NCBI GenBank assembly: GCA_016178705.1
Contig: JACOST010000014.1
Span: 620,001 to 684,000, forward strand
Source of the DNA: Deltaproteobacteria bacterium
GTDB lineage: Bacteria > Desulfobacterota > Binatia > HRBIN30 > JACQVA1
Length of the DNA stretch: 64,000 nucleotides
Direction of reading: 5' to 3'
Shown here: positions 19,214 to 28,338 of the stretch, in pieces
Position numbering within the stretch: the stretch's first letter is position 1
Layout of the letters: each line of letters opens with the position of its first letter
The notes under the pieces: generated by a model
What the model saw: only the letters and a program-made list of their open reading frames with translations
Databases searched by the model: none
Told to the model about the DNA's origin: nothing
Made by a program: the position numbers and the translations under genes

Positions 19214-20136
19214 AAAAGCGTAAGCGCGCACCGGCGCGCCGCGCGAAGCGTCCGCAATCTACGGCGCGCTCCGCCTCCGGCGAGTCACGAGTCACGAGTC
19301 ACGACTCACGACTCACGACTCACGACTCACGAATTGCCGGCGCCATCGGCGTATTCGATTCCGGCATCGGCGGGCTGACGGTGTTGCACGAGCTCATGCG
19401 TGAGCTGCCGCGCGAGCAATTCATCTACCTCGGCGACACCGGTCGCTATCCGTACGGCAGCAAGTCGCCCGAGACCGTCCGCCGTTACGCGGTCGAGAAC
19501 ACCGATTTTCTGATCGAGAAAGGCGTCAAGCTCTTGGTGGTGGCGTGCAACACCATGTCGTCGGTGGCGCTCGAGGCGATTGCCGAACGCGCGGCGGTCC
19601 CGGTGGTCGGCGTGATCGAGCCCGGCGCCGCCGAAGCGCTGCGCGTCACGCGCAACCGCCGCATCGGCGTCATCGGCACCGAAGCGACCATTGCCAGCGG
19701 CGCCTACACCCACGCGCTACAACACCTCGCCGAACGGTTCGCGGGTGACGTTGAGATCTACACCCGTGCCTGTCCGCTGTTCGTCCACCTGGCCGAAGAG
19801 GGCTGGGTCGACAACGAGATCGCGCGCAGCGCCGCGCGCCGCTATCTCGGCAGCTTGCGCCAGAGCGGCATCGACACACTAGTGCTGGGTTGCACGCACT
19901 ATCCGCTGCTTCGCGCCGTGATCGGCGAGGTGATGGGGCCGAAGGTGCAACTCGTCGATTCAGCCAGTTCGACCGCGCGCGCCACGCGCACGATGCTCAC
20001 CCGCAAGCGCCTCGCGCGTCGCGCCGGTACTTGCGCGGTGAGTTTCTTCGTCACCGACGTACCCGACCGCTTCATCAAAGTCGGCCAACGTTTTCTCGGC
20101 GAACAAGTCGAGTCAGCGGTGCGCATCGAACGGTGA
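19210..20136 (+). CDS. murI: Glutamate racemase
   Basis: 308 aa. It makes D-glutamate for peptidoglycan. Both catalytic cysteines are present in ACNTMSS and GCTHYPLL, with GVFDSGIGGLTV at the domain start and YLGDTGRYPYG. The GTG start overlaps the previous stop (GTGA). Unusual is a 44-residue N-terminal extension before the domain: a basic KKRKRAPARRAKR followed by a segment encoded by a short tandem repeat (19278-19332). A later, in-domain start is not ruled out. Three coupled genes precede it, so it is the last gene of an operon. Confidence 0.95.
   Translation: MKKRKRAPARRAKRPQSTARSASGESRVTSHDSRLTTHDSRIAGAIGVFDSGIGGLTVLHELMRELPREQFIYLGDTGRYPYGSKSPETVRRYAVENTDFLIEKGVKLLVVACNTMSSVALEAIAERAAVPVVGVIEPGAAEALRVTRNRRIGVIGTEATIASGAYTHALQHLAERFAGDVEIYTRACPLFVHLAEEGWVDNEIARSAARRYLGSLRQSGIDTLVLGCTHYPLLRAVIGEVMGPKVQLVDSASSTARATRTMLTRKRLARRAGTCAVSFFVTDVPDRFIKVGQRFLGEQVESAVRIER
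19278..19332 (+). repeat. Short tandem repeat inside the murI N-terminal extension
   Basis: About seven imperfect units of GAGTCAC or GACTCAC plus GA run head to tail, encoding Ser/His/Asp/Arg/Thr-rich sequence such as SHDSRLTTHDSR. The unit does not keep a three-base phase with the protein. It is probably replication slippage in a disordered region, and copy-number change would shift the frame. Confidence 0.8.
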
Positions 20137-20161
20137 CGCCAACAGTACGCGCTCGACTTCT

Positions 20162-21439
20162 TCACAAACTCCGAGCGATGCGCTCTTGCCCTCCCATGAA
20201 CGGGCGCAGCACGTCGGGGATGACGATGCTGCCGTCAGCTTGCTGGTAGTTCTCCAACACCGCGATCATCAGGCGCGGCAGTGCGAGGGCGGAACCGTTG
20301 AGGGTGTGTACGAACTCCGGCTTGGCGTTCGCCGACGGGCGATAGCGGATGTTGGCGCGGCGCGCTTGGAAGTCAGTGCAGTTGCTGCACGAGCTGACTT
20401 CGAGCCATTCGTTGCACCCGGGCGCCCACAGTTCAATGTCGTACTTCTTCGCGGCAACGAATCCGAGATCGCCGGTGCAGATGTCGATGACGCGGTACGG
20501 GATCTCCAAGCGTTGGGCGACCGCGCAGGCGTGCTCCAGAATTTTATCGAGCGCAGCGGCGGAGTGCGCCGGCTCGACCAACTTGTAAAGTTCGACCTTG
20601 TCGAACTGGTGCCCGCGCTTGATGCCGCGCACGTCGCGTCCGGCCGACATTTTCTCGCGCCGAAAACACGGGCTGTAGGCGACATACGAGATCGGCAGCA
20701 GATCCTTCGCCAGTACCTCGTCGCGGTGCAGATTGGTCAGCGGAATTTCCGCCGTGCCGACCATGAAGAGATCGTCTTCCTCGTCGCGGTAGATGTTGTC
20801 AGCGAATTTCGGAAGCTGGCCCGCCCCGTACAGACATTCCTGTTTGACCAGCGCGGGCGGATAGATCTCGGCGTAGCCATGCGTGCGGGTGTGCAGCTCG
20901 AGCATCCACGCGATCAGCGCCCGTTGCAGCGCGGCGCCGGCACCGCGCAATACGTAAAAGCGTGAGCCGGAGATTTTCACTCCGCGATCGAAATCGATGA
21001 TGCCGAGTTCGGGGCCCAATTCCCAATGCGGCTTGGGCGTGAAACCGAACTGCCGCGGTTCGCCGGCAGTGCGCAGCACCACGTTGGCGCCATCGTCGGC
21101 GCCCAGCGGCACACTGGGATCGGGCAGATTCGGAATGGCGAGCATCTGCTGATTGAATCGAGCCTCGACCGCTTCGAGTTCCGTCTCCAACCCCGCGATC
21201 CGCTCGCCCACCACGCGCATCTCGGCCTTGAGTCGATCGCGCTCCGCCGGTTGCTGCTTGCCGATTGTCCGCGAGGTCTCGCCACGCTGCGCGCGCAGCG
21301 TCTCCGTTTGCGTGATCAGCTCGCGCCGTCGCTTGTCGGCGGCGAGCAGATCATCGACCACAGAGGCAGTAACGCCGAGCTTGTGTAGCTCGGCTTTCAC
21401 AAACTCCGTGCGTTCGCGGATGAGTCGGATATCGAGCAT
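20162..21439 (-). CDS. serS: Seryl-tRNA synthetase
   Basis: 425 aa class II synthetase of normal length. The N-terminal coiled-coil arm that grips tRNA-Ser (residues about 25-105, heptad-rich) precedes the catalytic core: motif 1 near GYAEIYPPALV, motif 2 FRREKMSAGRDVRG and motif 3 GSALALPRLMIAVLENYQ, with TAEIPLTNLH for serine binding. The ATG at 21439 opens the canonical MLDIRLIRE. The stop is 25 bases from the convergent murI stop. Confidence 0.97.
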   Translation of the reverse strand: MLDIRLIRERTEFVKAELHKLGVTASVVDDLLAADKRRRELITQTETLRAQRGETSRTIGKQQPAERDRLKAEMRVVGERIAGLETELEAVEARFNQQMLAIPNLPDPSVPLGADDGANVVLRTAGEPRQFGFTPKPHWELGPELGIIDFDRGVKISGSRFYVLRGAGAALQRALIAWMLELHTRTHGYAEIYPPALVKQECLYGAGQLPKFADNIYRDEEDDLFMVGTAEIPLTNLHRDEVLAKDLLPISYVAYSPCFRREKMSAGRDVRGIKRGHQFDKVELYKLVEPAHSAAALDKILEHACAVAQRLEIPYRVIDICTGDLGFVAAKKYDIELWAPGCNEWLEVSSCSNCTDFQARRANIRYRPSANAKPEFVHTLNGSALALPRLMIAVLENYQQADGSIVIPDVLRPFMGGQERIARSL

Positions 21440-21510
21440 CGTGAGCGACCGCTTACCGCACCTGCCGCTTGGTCGCAACGCGGCAAACCAACCGCGCCCG
21501 CCGCGGCCGG

Positions 21511-22398
21511 CTACGACTCATGATCCAGATACCGCTTCACCAATCCTTGATATGCATCGATGCGGCGGTCGCGCAGGAACGGCCAGTGTTGGCGAGTCTC
21601 GGCGATGCGGGCGAGGTCGCACGGCACCAGCAGGATCTCCTCGCGGTCGTGGCTGGCGCGTGCGAGAATGCGGCCGAACGGATCGGCGACGAACGACGCG
21701 CCCCAGAACTCCAGTGTGCCTTCAGTACCGACGCGGTTGACGACCGCGACGAACACGCCGTTGGCGATCGCATGGCTGCGCTGAATCGTCTGCCACGCGT
21801 CGTGCTGGGCGACGCCGAACTCCTGCTTCTCGCTCTGATGCCAGGCAATCGCCGTCGGATAGCAGAGAATCTGTGCGCCGCGCAGCGCCGTCAGCCGCGC
21901 CGCTTCGGGGAACCACTGATCCCAACACACCAGCGTGCCGACCTGCGCGTGATGGGTGGCGAAGGATTGAAAACCGAGGTCGCCGGGCGTGAAGTAGAAC
22001 TTTTCGTAGTAGAGCGGATCGTCGGGGATATGCATCTTGCGGTACAATCCGCGGATCGATCCGTCGACATCAATCACCACGGCCGTATTGTGGAACAGAC
22101 CGGCGGCGCGGCGCTCGAAGACGGAGGCGACGATAGCGATCCGATGCGCGACGGCGAGCGGCGCCAGCGCGGCGGTCGTCGGACCGGGAATCGGCTCGGC
22201 CAGTTCGAAGTTGGCGTGCTCTTCGGTCTGACAGAAATAGCGCGAGCGGAACAGTTCGGGAAGGCACACGATCTGCGCTCCCTGCTTCGCCGCGGCTTCG
22301 ACCCGTTCGACCGCGGTCCGCAAGTTCACCGCCGGATCTTCGGCGCAGCGCATCTGGATCAGCGCGATGACTACCTGGGTCGCGTCCTTCGTCGCCAT
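21511..22398 (-). CDS. Nitrilase-family amidase, N-carbamoylputrescine amidase-like
   Basis: 295 aa. The Glu-Lys-Cys triad is complete: Glu48 in CLPELF, Lys121 in YRKMHIPDD, Cys158 in VCWDQWFPE. The sequences CWDQWFPEAARL and YYEKFYFTPGD are those of AguB-type N-carbamoylputrescine amidases of the arginine decarboxylase route to putrescine. No agmatine deiminase is visible nearby. It lies 49 bases downstream of the nitrilase-like/beta-propeller fusion and is probably in the same transcript. ATG at 22398 gives a family-length protein; another ATG at 22434 is possible. Neither has a good ribosome site. Confidence 0.9.
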   Translation of the reverse strand: MATKDATQVVIALIQMRCAEDPAVNLRTAVERVEAAAKQGAQIVCLPELFRSRYFCQTEEHANFELAEPIPGPTTAALAPLAVAHRIAIVASVFERRAAGLFHNTAVVIDVDGSIRGLYRKMHIPDDPLYYEKFYFTPGDLGFQSFATHHAQVGTLVCWDQWFPEAARLTALRGAQILCYPTAIAWHQSEKQEFGVAQHDAWQTIQRSHAIANGVFVAVVNRVGTEGTLEFWGASFVADPFGRILARASHDREEILLVPCDLARIAETRQHWPFLRDRRIDAYQGLVKRYLDHES

Positions 22399-22447
22399 CG
22401 CGGTGTACGTCTCACGTTTCAGGCGCGTCGGCAAGATGCGCCATGAC

Positions 22448-25123
22448 TCACTGGTCGATCACTCGCCGCGTCAGCGTGACTGCCGCCGGGCCGCGCCGTT
22501 CGTCTTCCCACGCCACGTAGAGCACGCGCCCGCCGGGCGCGATCTCGTCCACCGCCAGCGTTGGGCGGTATTGGTTGCTCGGATCGCTGCCGCTGTCGTC
22601 GACGCGCTCGTCGGCCTCGAAGCTCTCGCCGCGATTGCGGCTGCGCGCGACGAAGATGTCGTTGTCGCCAAGACGGTTGTCTTGCCACGCGACGAACAGA
22701 TCGTCGCCGCTGACGGCAATCATCGGCTGCCACTGATTGTTCGGCGTGTCGTGATCGGGATCGAAATGGTACGTCGCGCCATCGACCCGCTGGCTCGGAC
22801 CGAAACTCCGCCCGCGCGTGTCGCTGCGCGCATAGCGGATCGCGGTGACGGGATCTTGTGCGCGGCGATCGGCCCACACGGCGTGCAGGGTCCCGTGGCG
22901 GTCGACCGCGACGGCGGGGTGGTCGTGGATGCGCTCGAGACCGACCGCGTCGTCGACGCGAACGTTCGCGGTGAAGCGCAGCCCGTGCAACGAACGCGCG
23001 GCGTAGATGTCCCAGTTGTAGTTGCGGAAGTCGGCCCACAGCACGTAGATCCAGCGGCCCCAGGCTGCCACCGTTGGCGCCCACTTGTTGTCGAGGCTCG
23101 CCGAGGACACCACCGGCTCACCAGCATCGACGCGCGCGCTGGACAGGAACGTGCGCCCCCCGTCGCGACTACGCGTCGCATAGATGTGTTCGAGCGGAAT
23201 GTCTTCCGGCCCGTGGTCGCGCTCGTCGACCCAGGTCACAAACGGATCACCGCGATGGGTGAGCGCGATGGCCGGATTCCACTTGCCTGAGGTGTCACTG
23301 CCCGAATCCACCCGCACGTCGGGTGCGAGTTTGTGTCCCGTGGCGTCGAAGCGCGCGAGCTTGATGCGCCCGCAGGCGCGGTCGCCATCGCCACACAACT
23401 CCTGCCAGGTCGCCAACAGTTGAGTTCCGTCTGAGCGCAATGCCAGCGCGGGGCGCAGCTCCGTCACCGTGCCAGCAGAGTTGTCGCTGACGCGCGTTAC
23501 GGCGACGGTCTCGCCCGCGTTCTCACTGATGCCGAGATAGATGTTGTCGCGCCCGGCGCGGTTGTCCTGCCAGACGACGTAGACGTGGCCGTCGCGCGCC
23601 GCGATACCGGGATGGCGTTGCTCGCCCGCGAGAGGTGGATCGACTGCCCGACTCGACGCGAAGGCCGTGGAGCTTCCGGGCTCTGGTATGCGTGCCGCTG
23701 GCGTGTCGCCGTCCGGCAGATCGAGATCGTGGCTGATGATCGATTCGCGGTAACCGTTCTCGCACACACCCGCCGCATTCGGCGCGGCGCACGCGACTCC
23801 CGACAGCGGCAGCAACTTGGTACCACTAGCAACCAGTTGCGCGCGGCGTTGCGCCAACGTAAGCCCCGACGTCGCGAGTCCTGGATCATCACGAACCCAC
23901 GGCGCGACGGCGAGGAAGCCGCCATCGGCATTCTGGCCGATCCAAGGTGCCGTTGGGACCTCGTCCACGCTTGCTTTGCTGCGCTTGCCGATGATCGCGC
24001 CTTGACCGTCGAAGGTCACTTCGAACAGATTACCGATCAGGCACGGCGTCAGATTGTAAAGGGAGTTCGGATTGCGCTGCACCTGCGCGAAGCCGCCGGC
24101 CTTGAAGCCGTCGGGCGCCCACGGATCGGTCAAGAATCCCCATGTGTCGAACGCCTCGGCTTGAATGATCACGTTGGCGCGCCTAACGTCGTAGCGATCG
24201 TTGACGTCGATCATCCATGCGTCTTTCGAAATCACCGAGCCGAGCCGGCCGACGGGCGTGTCGAGCACGCCCAGGTCACTCACCGCGCCGTACGCCAGAC
24301 CGAGCGGGTCCTGCTCGACCTCGGTGAGGTACGCCTTGTCGAGACTGCCGCGCAACACTCCGGCCGTTTGCGACGGGCTGCGCACGGTGTTGCCCGCGTC
24401 GTCGAGCACGAGCACTTCGCCATCGGGCGCAAAGACGAACAGGGTGTTGACGGCCTGCGGCGAGATCGCTTCGTACGCATACTCGCGCGTGGGATCCTCG
24501 GGATCGCGTAGCTGCGCCACCAGCGCCGGCTCGCTGGCCGCATCAACTCGGCGCGCCGGCGCGACGTTGATGCTGGCGGCGATGTGGACCTGGTAGGTCT
24601 GCGCGAGTTCGCGAAAGGTTTCGTAGAACGCGCGGTAGAGCGTGTCGGTTTCGGCGAGAAACAAGTAACGCAAGCCCGGCAGGTCGGGATAGCGTGTCTG
24701 GTAATATTGGATCAGCGGATCGTACGCGACGGTGAGCGAGATGAAGGCGGCGGTCGAGCCGCCGTTGGCCGCGGTCACGTGCCGCGCATTGGCGCCGCGG
24801 CGGCCGATCAGACCCGCGATCAGCCCGACGTCTTCCGGGAACACGACCAGCACCTCCGGTGGTGCCGCCGCGTCGTGCGGCTGGATGCGAGTCGCCACAT
24901 CCGCGACATCGGCTTGGACAAGTTCACCACGGCGTGGATGAGCCGCGTCGAACAACGCCGCCATCTTGTCGCGGTAGTTGGCGTAGGTGTCCGCGTAGCG
25001 CAGCTCGATGCGCGGATTGACCACGAACACGCGAACGGAATGAGCGTGGACAGCAGGCGCGAGCGTGGCCACGACGGTTGCGACCAGCAGCGTACGGTGG
25101 GTGGCGCGTGAACGGATCGTCAT
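22448..25123 (-). CDS. Exported nitrilase-fold plus sialidase-like beta-propeller fusion
   Basis: 891 aa. The signal peptide is residues 1-28 (THRTLLVATVVATLAPAVHA). Residues about 29-440 follow the carbon-nitrogen hydrolase fold: FPEDVG gives the Glu (97), DKAYLTEVE the Lys (263), but the nucleophile position reads GSVISKDAWM, so Ser299 replaces Cys. Residues about 530-880 are BNR/exo-sialidase-like repeats, with recurrent VVWQDNRAG, VTWVDERDHG, VLWADFRNYN, AVWADRRAQD, VAWQDNRLGD and VAWEDERRG, each one blade of a six-bladed propeller. A periplasmic or secreted location is expected. Four bases separate it from the upstream thioesterase gene. Function unknown; possibly a binding protein. Confidence 0.85.
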   Translation of the reverse strand: MTIRSRATHRTLLVATVVATLAPAVHAHSVRVFVVNPRIELRYADTYANYRDKMAALFDAAHPRRGELVQADVADVATRIQPHDAAAPPEVLVVFPEDVGLIAGLIGRRGANARHVTAANGGSTAAFISLTVAYDPLIQYYQTRYPDLPGLRYLFLAETDTLYRAFYETFRELAQTYQVHIAASINVAPARRVDAASEPALVAQLRDPEDPTREYAYEAISPQAVNTLFVFAPDGEVLVLDDAGNTVRSPSQTAGVLRGSLDKAYLTEVEQDPLGLAYGAVSDLGVLDTPVGRLGSVISKDAWMIDVNDRYDVRRANVIIQAEAFDTWGFLTDPWAPDGFKAGGFAQVQRNPNSLYNLTPCLIGNLFEVTFDGQGAIIGKRSKASVDEVPTAPWIGQNADGGFLAVAPWVRDDPGLATSGLTLAQRRAQLVASGTKLLPLSGVACAAPNAAGVCENGYRESIISHDLDLPDGDTPAARIPEPGSSTAFASSRAVDPPLAGEQRHPGIAARDGHVYVVWQDNRAGRDNIYLGISENAGETVAVTRVSDNSAGTVTELRPALALRSDGTQLLATWQELCGDGDRACGRIKLARFDATGHKLAPDVRVDSGSDTSGKWNPAIALTHRGDPFVTWVDERDHGPEDIPLEHIYATRSRDGGRTFLSSARVDAGEPVVSSASLDNKWAPTVAAWGRWIYVLWADFRNYNWDIYAARSLHGLRFTANVRVDDAVGLERIHDHPAVAVDRHGTLHAVWADRRAQDPVTAIRYARSDTRGRSFGPSQRVDGATYHFDPDHDTPNNQWQPMIAVSGDDLFVAWQDNRLGDNDIFVARSRNRGESFEADERVDDSGSDPSNQYRPTLAVDEIAPGGRVLYVAWEDERRGPAAVTLTRRVIDQ

Positions 25124-25127
25124 GGAA

Positions 25128-25964
25128 CTACACAATTGCCAGCGCATGCGCCGCCCGCTGCAGCGCCGGTGGCAGCGCCCCCGCGGCCCAGCGCCACTCG
25201 CTGACCGCATGCAGCAAGCGACGGCCGTCGCGCTCTAGCGTGTGCTCGCAACGAAAGCCGTCTGCGGCCACGTTGGTTACCCACACCAGATCGGTGAGCT
25301 GATCGCCGTACACAGCCGCATCGAAGTACTCGATGTCGTAGACGCGCGCGCGCAACAGCCCGTCGCTCGTGACCGGACTGAGCGTCCATCCATGCGCCGC
25401 CAGCGCGTCCCAGAGATCCTGTTCGAGATAGACGGCGTAGTGGGCGTTGTTGACATGGACGACCGAATCGATGGCGGCGAACTCGACGCGGCGCGCGGTA
25501 CGGAACGCGTTCGGCGGCGGCAACGCTGGCTTCTGCGGGCGGCGCTCCTGCGCCACCACGCCGCCAGGCATCAAGCCGCGCTGCAATTCCTCGGGGGCAC
25601 GCACCGGCTTGCCGCTGGCGGTGTCGACGTAGACCCAATCGCTCACGCCGCGGGCGATCAGCGTATCGTCGCCAATGCGGCGCAACTCGTACTCACGCCG
25701 CGAGCGTACACGCCGAATGTCCGACACCCACGTGTGGACGGCGAGCTCATCGCGGTAGATGGCCGGCGTCACATACTCCACGGTCGAGCGCCGGATCAGC
25801 CAAATGGTCCCGTGGTCGGCGTACCACTCGACATCGAAGCCTGCCGCCGCCGAGGCGTCCGACGCGGTCTGCTGCATGAAGCGCAGCACGGTGGCGGCCC
25901 CCAGTTCGCCGAAGGCGTTCACATCGTAGAGTTGCACGCGGTAGCGCGACACGTGACGGGGCAT
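25128..25964 (-). CDS. Acyl-CoA/acyl-ACP thioesterase, double hotdog
   Basis: 278 aa with two hotdog domains. The first (residues about 5-135) has YDVNAFGELGAATVLRFMQQTA and ARGVSDWVYVDTASGKP, and the second (about 150-275) has VNNAHYAVYLEQDLWDAL, which includes the Asn/His-containing helix start typical of 4-hydroxybenzoyl-CoA thioesterase-like proteins. It hydrolyses an acyl thioester; chain type is unknown. ATG at 25964 begins the domain; an upstream in-frame start adds 32 residues of no domain content. Head of a likely three-gene operon with the propeller fusion and the amidase. Confidence 0.85.
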   Translation of the reverse strand: MPRHVSRYRVQLYDVNAFGELGAATVLRFMQQTASDASAAAGFDVEWYADHGTIWLIRRSTVEYVTPAIYRDELAVHTWVSDIRRVRSRREYELRRIGDDTLIARGVSDWVYVDTASGKPVRAPEELQRGLMPGGVVAQERRPQKPALPPPNAFRTARRVEFAAIDSVVHVNNAHYAVYLEQDLWDALAAHGWTLSPVTSDGLLRARVYDIEYFDAAVYGDQLTDLVWVTNVAADGFRCEHTLERDGRRLLHAVSEWRWAAGALPPALQRAAHALAIV

Positions 25965-26183
25965 GTGGTGGTGTACCTGACGTGAATCCGGCTCGCGAGC
26001 AAGTCCCGGGCACCACCCCGCAAACGCTGCGGCAAATTCTTCGTTGCAATACTCCCGCAATTGCGATTAGTAGCGCAAGAGAAATTTTCTGCTCGTCGTC
26101 GTGCCCCACCCGAGTGTTTCATCCACTACTGCTTGCTCGCTGTCACCGTCACGACGCACCGCACTGCCTAGGATTCCCTCACT

Positions 26184-28325
26184 ATGGATTTGCACCGGAC
26201 AGACACCACGCCCGCCGTCGAGCCACGCCTCGCTGACGCCGAACATTTTCGGGCGCTGATTGAACATGCCTCCGACCTGATCGCCATCTTCAATGCCGAC
26301 GGCTCCCTCCGCTACGCCAGCCCGTCGCACGAGCGCGTGCTTGGCTACCCGCCGGCGGAATTGGTTGGCCGCTCTGTGTTCGAGTTGGTTCACCCGGAAG
26401 ATGTCGCCCGGGTGATCGCCACGTTCGCCGACCACGTGCAACACCCCGGGGTTGCGCCGTCGATCGAATTTCGTTTTCACCATCGCGATGGCTCGTGGCG
26501 CGTCGTGGAGGCGATCGGCAACAATCTCTTGACCGATCCCGGGGTCGGCAGCATCGTCGTCAACTCGCGCGACATCACCGAACGCAAGCAGGCCGAGCAA
26601 AAGACCGCGGCGCTGTTGGAAGTGGCGCGGACGATCAGCGGCACGCTCGAGATGAGCGAGCTGCTCGCCCGCGTCGAACGGCAAGCGGCGGCGGCGCTCA
26701 CCTGCGACGCAGTGGCGACCTTCTACTGGGACGAGCGGCGGCGAGCGTTCCGCTTGGTGTCGCAGTTCGGCGTGCCGCCAACCCTGCTTCCTGACGCACA
26801 GGCGCTGCACCTGCCGAGCGACCCGTTTGGCGGACAGCTTCGCGGTGGTCGCGCGGTGGTCGTCAACGACGTGAGCGCCCACCCGTGGCTGGTCGGTAGT
26901 TTGTCCAACTGGCACGAGATGACCGCGCTGATCGCGGCACCGCTGGTGGTCCGTGGCCACATCCGCGGCGCCTTGGTCGCCATCGCCGCGACCACCGGTC
27001 GCTCGTTCGGCGCGGATCAGGTCGATCTCTGCGAAGGCATCGCCCGACAAGTGGCGGTGGCGATCGAGGCCGCCGACGCCTACCGCGCGCAGAAGGACGA
27101 AGCCCACGTTGCCAGCGCGCTGGCGCGCGTCGGCCGCGAGTTGATTTTTTCCGTCGACACGCCGGTGTTGCTCGATCGCCTCAGCCAGCTCACCGCGGAG
27201 GTGCTGGAGTGCGATTTCTCGCACACCTTCCTGTGGCAACCGGACGAGGGTGGCTACGCGCCGGTGGCGGGTTATGGCGATACGCCGGAGCAATGGGAAT
27301 CGCTACGCGTGCTGCGGGTGCCACGCTCGCTGGTGGCGGGGTTGCTCGCGCACTTCGAGCAACAGGACGTGGCGCACGTGCTGGTGAACGAAGCGCAGGG
27401 CCTGGTCCCGGCGGGGTTGCTGGCGCAATACGGCGTGACCTGCGCGCTATACGCGGCGATTCGGCGCGGCAAGGATGTCATCGGCATTCTCTCCGCCGGC
27501 TATCGTCGATCGCGCGAGCCCTTCTCGCCGCCGCAGGAGCGCATCGCGGCCGGGATCGCCCAGATCGCGTCGTTGGCCCTGGCGAACGCCGGCCTGGTCG
27601 AAGAACTCGAGCGCGTGGGGCGCATCAAGTCGGACTTCGTGGCGACGATCTCACACGAGCTGCGTACCCCGCTGAATCTGATCATGGGCTACAACGACTT
27701 GCTGCTCGAAGGCGCCTTCGGTCAACACGTAGCGGAAGAAGTCGACGTCTTACGCCGCATCCATCGCAGCGCGCGCGAGTTGCTGGAGCTGATCAACACG
27801 ACACTCGACCTGAGTCGTCTGGAATCCGGGCGGCTGACCGTGGAAACCACCCCGGTGGCGGTGACCCGCTTGATGGACGAGATCGAGACCGAGACGCAAG
27901 AGTTCCGCGACAAGCCGGGCCTGCAGTTCACCTGGCAGATCGCCCCGCGGTTGCCGCGGCTGCAGACCGATCCGCTGAAACTCAAAGTCGTGTTGAAGAA
28001 CCTGATTGCCAACGCGGTGAAGTTCACCGACGAGGGCAGCATCACCGTGAGCGCGGTGCGCTGTGATCGCGGTGTCGAGTTCCGCGTGGCCGATACCGGC
28101 ATCGGCATCGCCGCCGAAATGGTCGCGGTCATCTTCGAGCCGTTTCGCCAGGGCGACAGCTCCGACACGCGCCGCCACGGCGGCGTGGGGCTCGGCCTCT
28201 ACATCGTGCGCCGCTTGCTCGATATCCTGGGCGGGACGATCGCGGTCGAGAGCACCGTCGGACACGGCTCGACGTTCCGCGTGTGGTTGCCGGCAGCAGC
28301 GCCGCGCAACCGGCGCGCCCGCTGA
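26184..28325 (+). CDS. PAS-GAF-GAF sensor histidine kinase
   Basis: 713 aa, soluble. PAS domain about residues 18-140 (LIEHASDLIAIFNADGSLRY, HPEDVARVI, then NSRDITERKQAE), GAF domain about 150-300, second GAF about 315-470, HisKA about 488-555 with H-box SHELRTPLNLIMGYND, and HATPase about 600-705 (NLIANAVKFTDEG, DTGIGIA, FEPFRQGDSSDTRR, GGVGLGLYIV). All kinase boxes are intact. With no transmembrane segment, it probably senses a cytoplasmic ligand or redox state through the GAF domains. The gene is an orphan kinase, convergent with the second P450. No clear ribosome site before this ATG. Confidence 0.93.
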   Translation: MDLHRTDTTPAVEPRLADAEHFRALIEHASDLIAIFNADGSLRYASPSHERVLGYPPAELVGRSVFELVHPEDVARVIATFADHVQHPGVAPSIEFRFHHRDGSWRVVEAIGNNLLTDPGVGSIVVNSRDITERKQAEQKTAALLEVARTISGTLEMSELLARVERQAAAALTCDAVATFYWDERRRAFRLVSQFGVPPTLLPDAQALHLPSDPFGGQLRGGRAVVVNDVSAHPWLVGSLSNWHEMTALIAAPLVVRGHIRGALVAIAATTGRSFGADQVDLCEGIARQVAVAIEAADAYRAQKDEAHVASALARVGRELIFSVDTPVLLDRLSQLTAEVLECDFSHTFLWQPDEGGYAPVAGYGDTPEQWESLRVLRVPRSLVAGLLAHFEQQDVAHVLVNEAQGLVPAGLLAQYGVTCALYAAIRRGKDVIGILSAGYRRSREPFSPPQERIAAGIAQIASLALANAGLVEELERVGRIKSDFVATISHELRTPLNLIMGYNDLLLEGAFGQHVAEEVDVLRRIHRSARELLELINTTLDLSRLESGRLTVETTPVAVTRLMDEIETETQEFRDKPGLQFTWQIAPRLPRLQTDPLKLKVVLKNLIANAVKFTDEGSITVSAVRCDRGVEFRVADTGIGIAAEMVAVIFEPFRQGDSSDTRRHGGVGLGLYIVRRLLDILGGTIAVESTVGHGSTFRVWLPAAAPRNRRAR

Positions 28326-28338
28326 CGACGCGTCCGCT

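Noticed and set aside
19278-19332. CRISPR array
   Set aside because: The units are 7-9 bases with no unique spacers and lie inside a coding region; this is a slippage-type tandem repeat.
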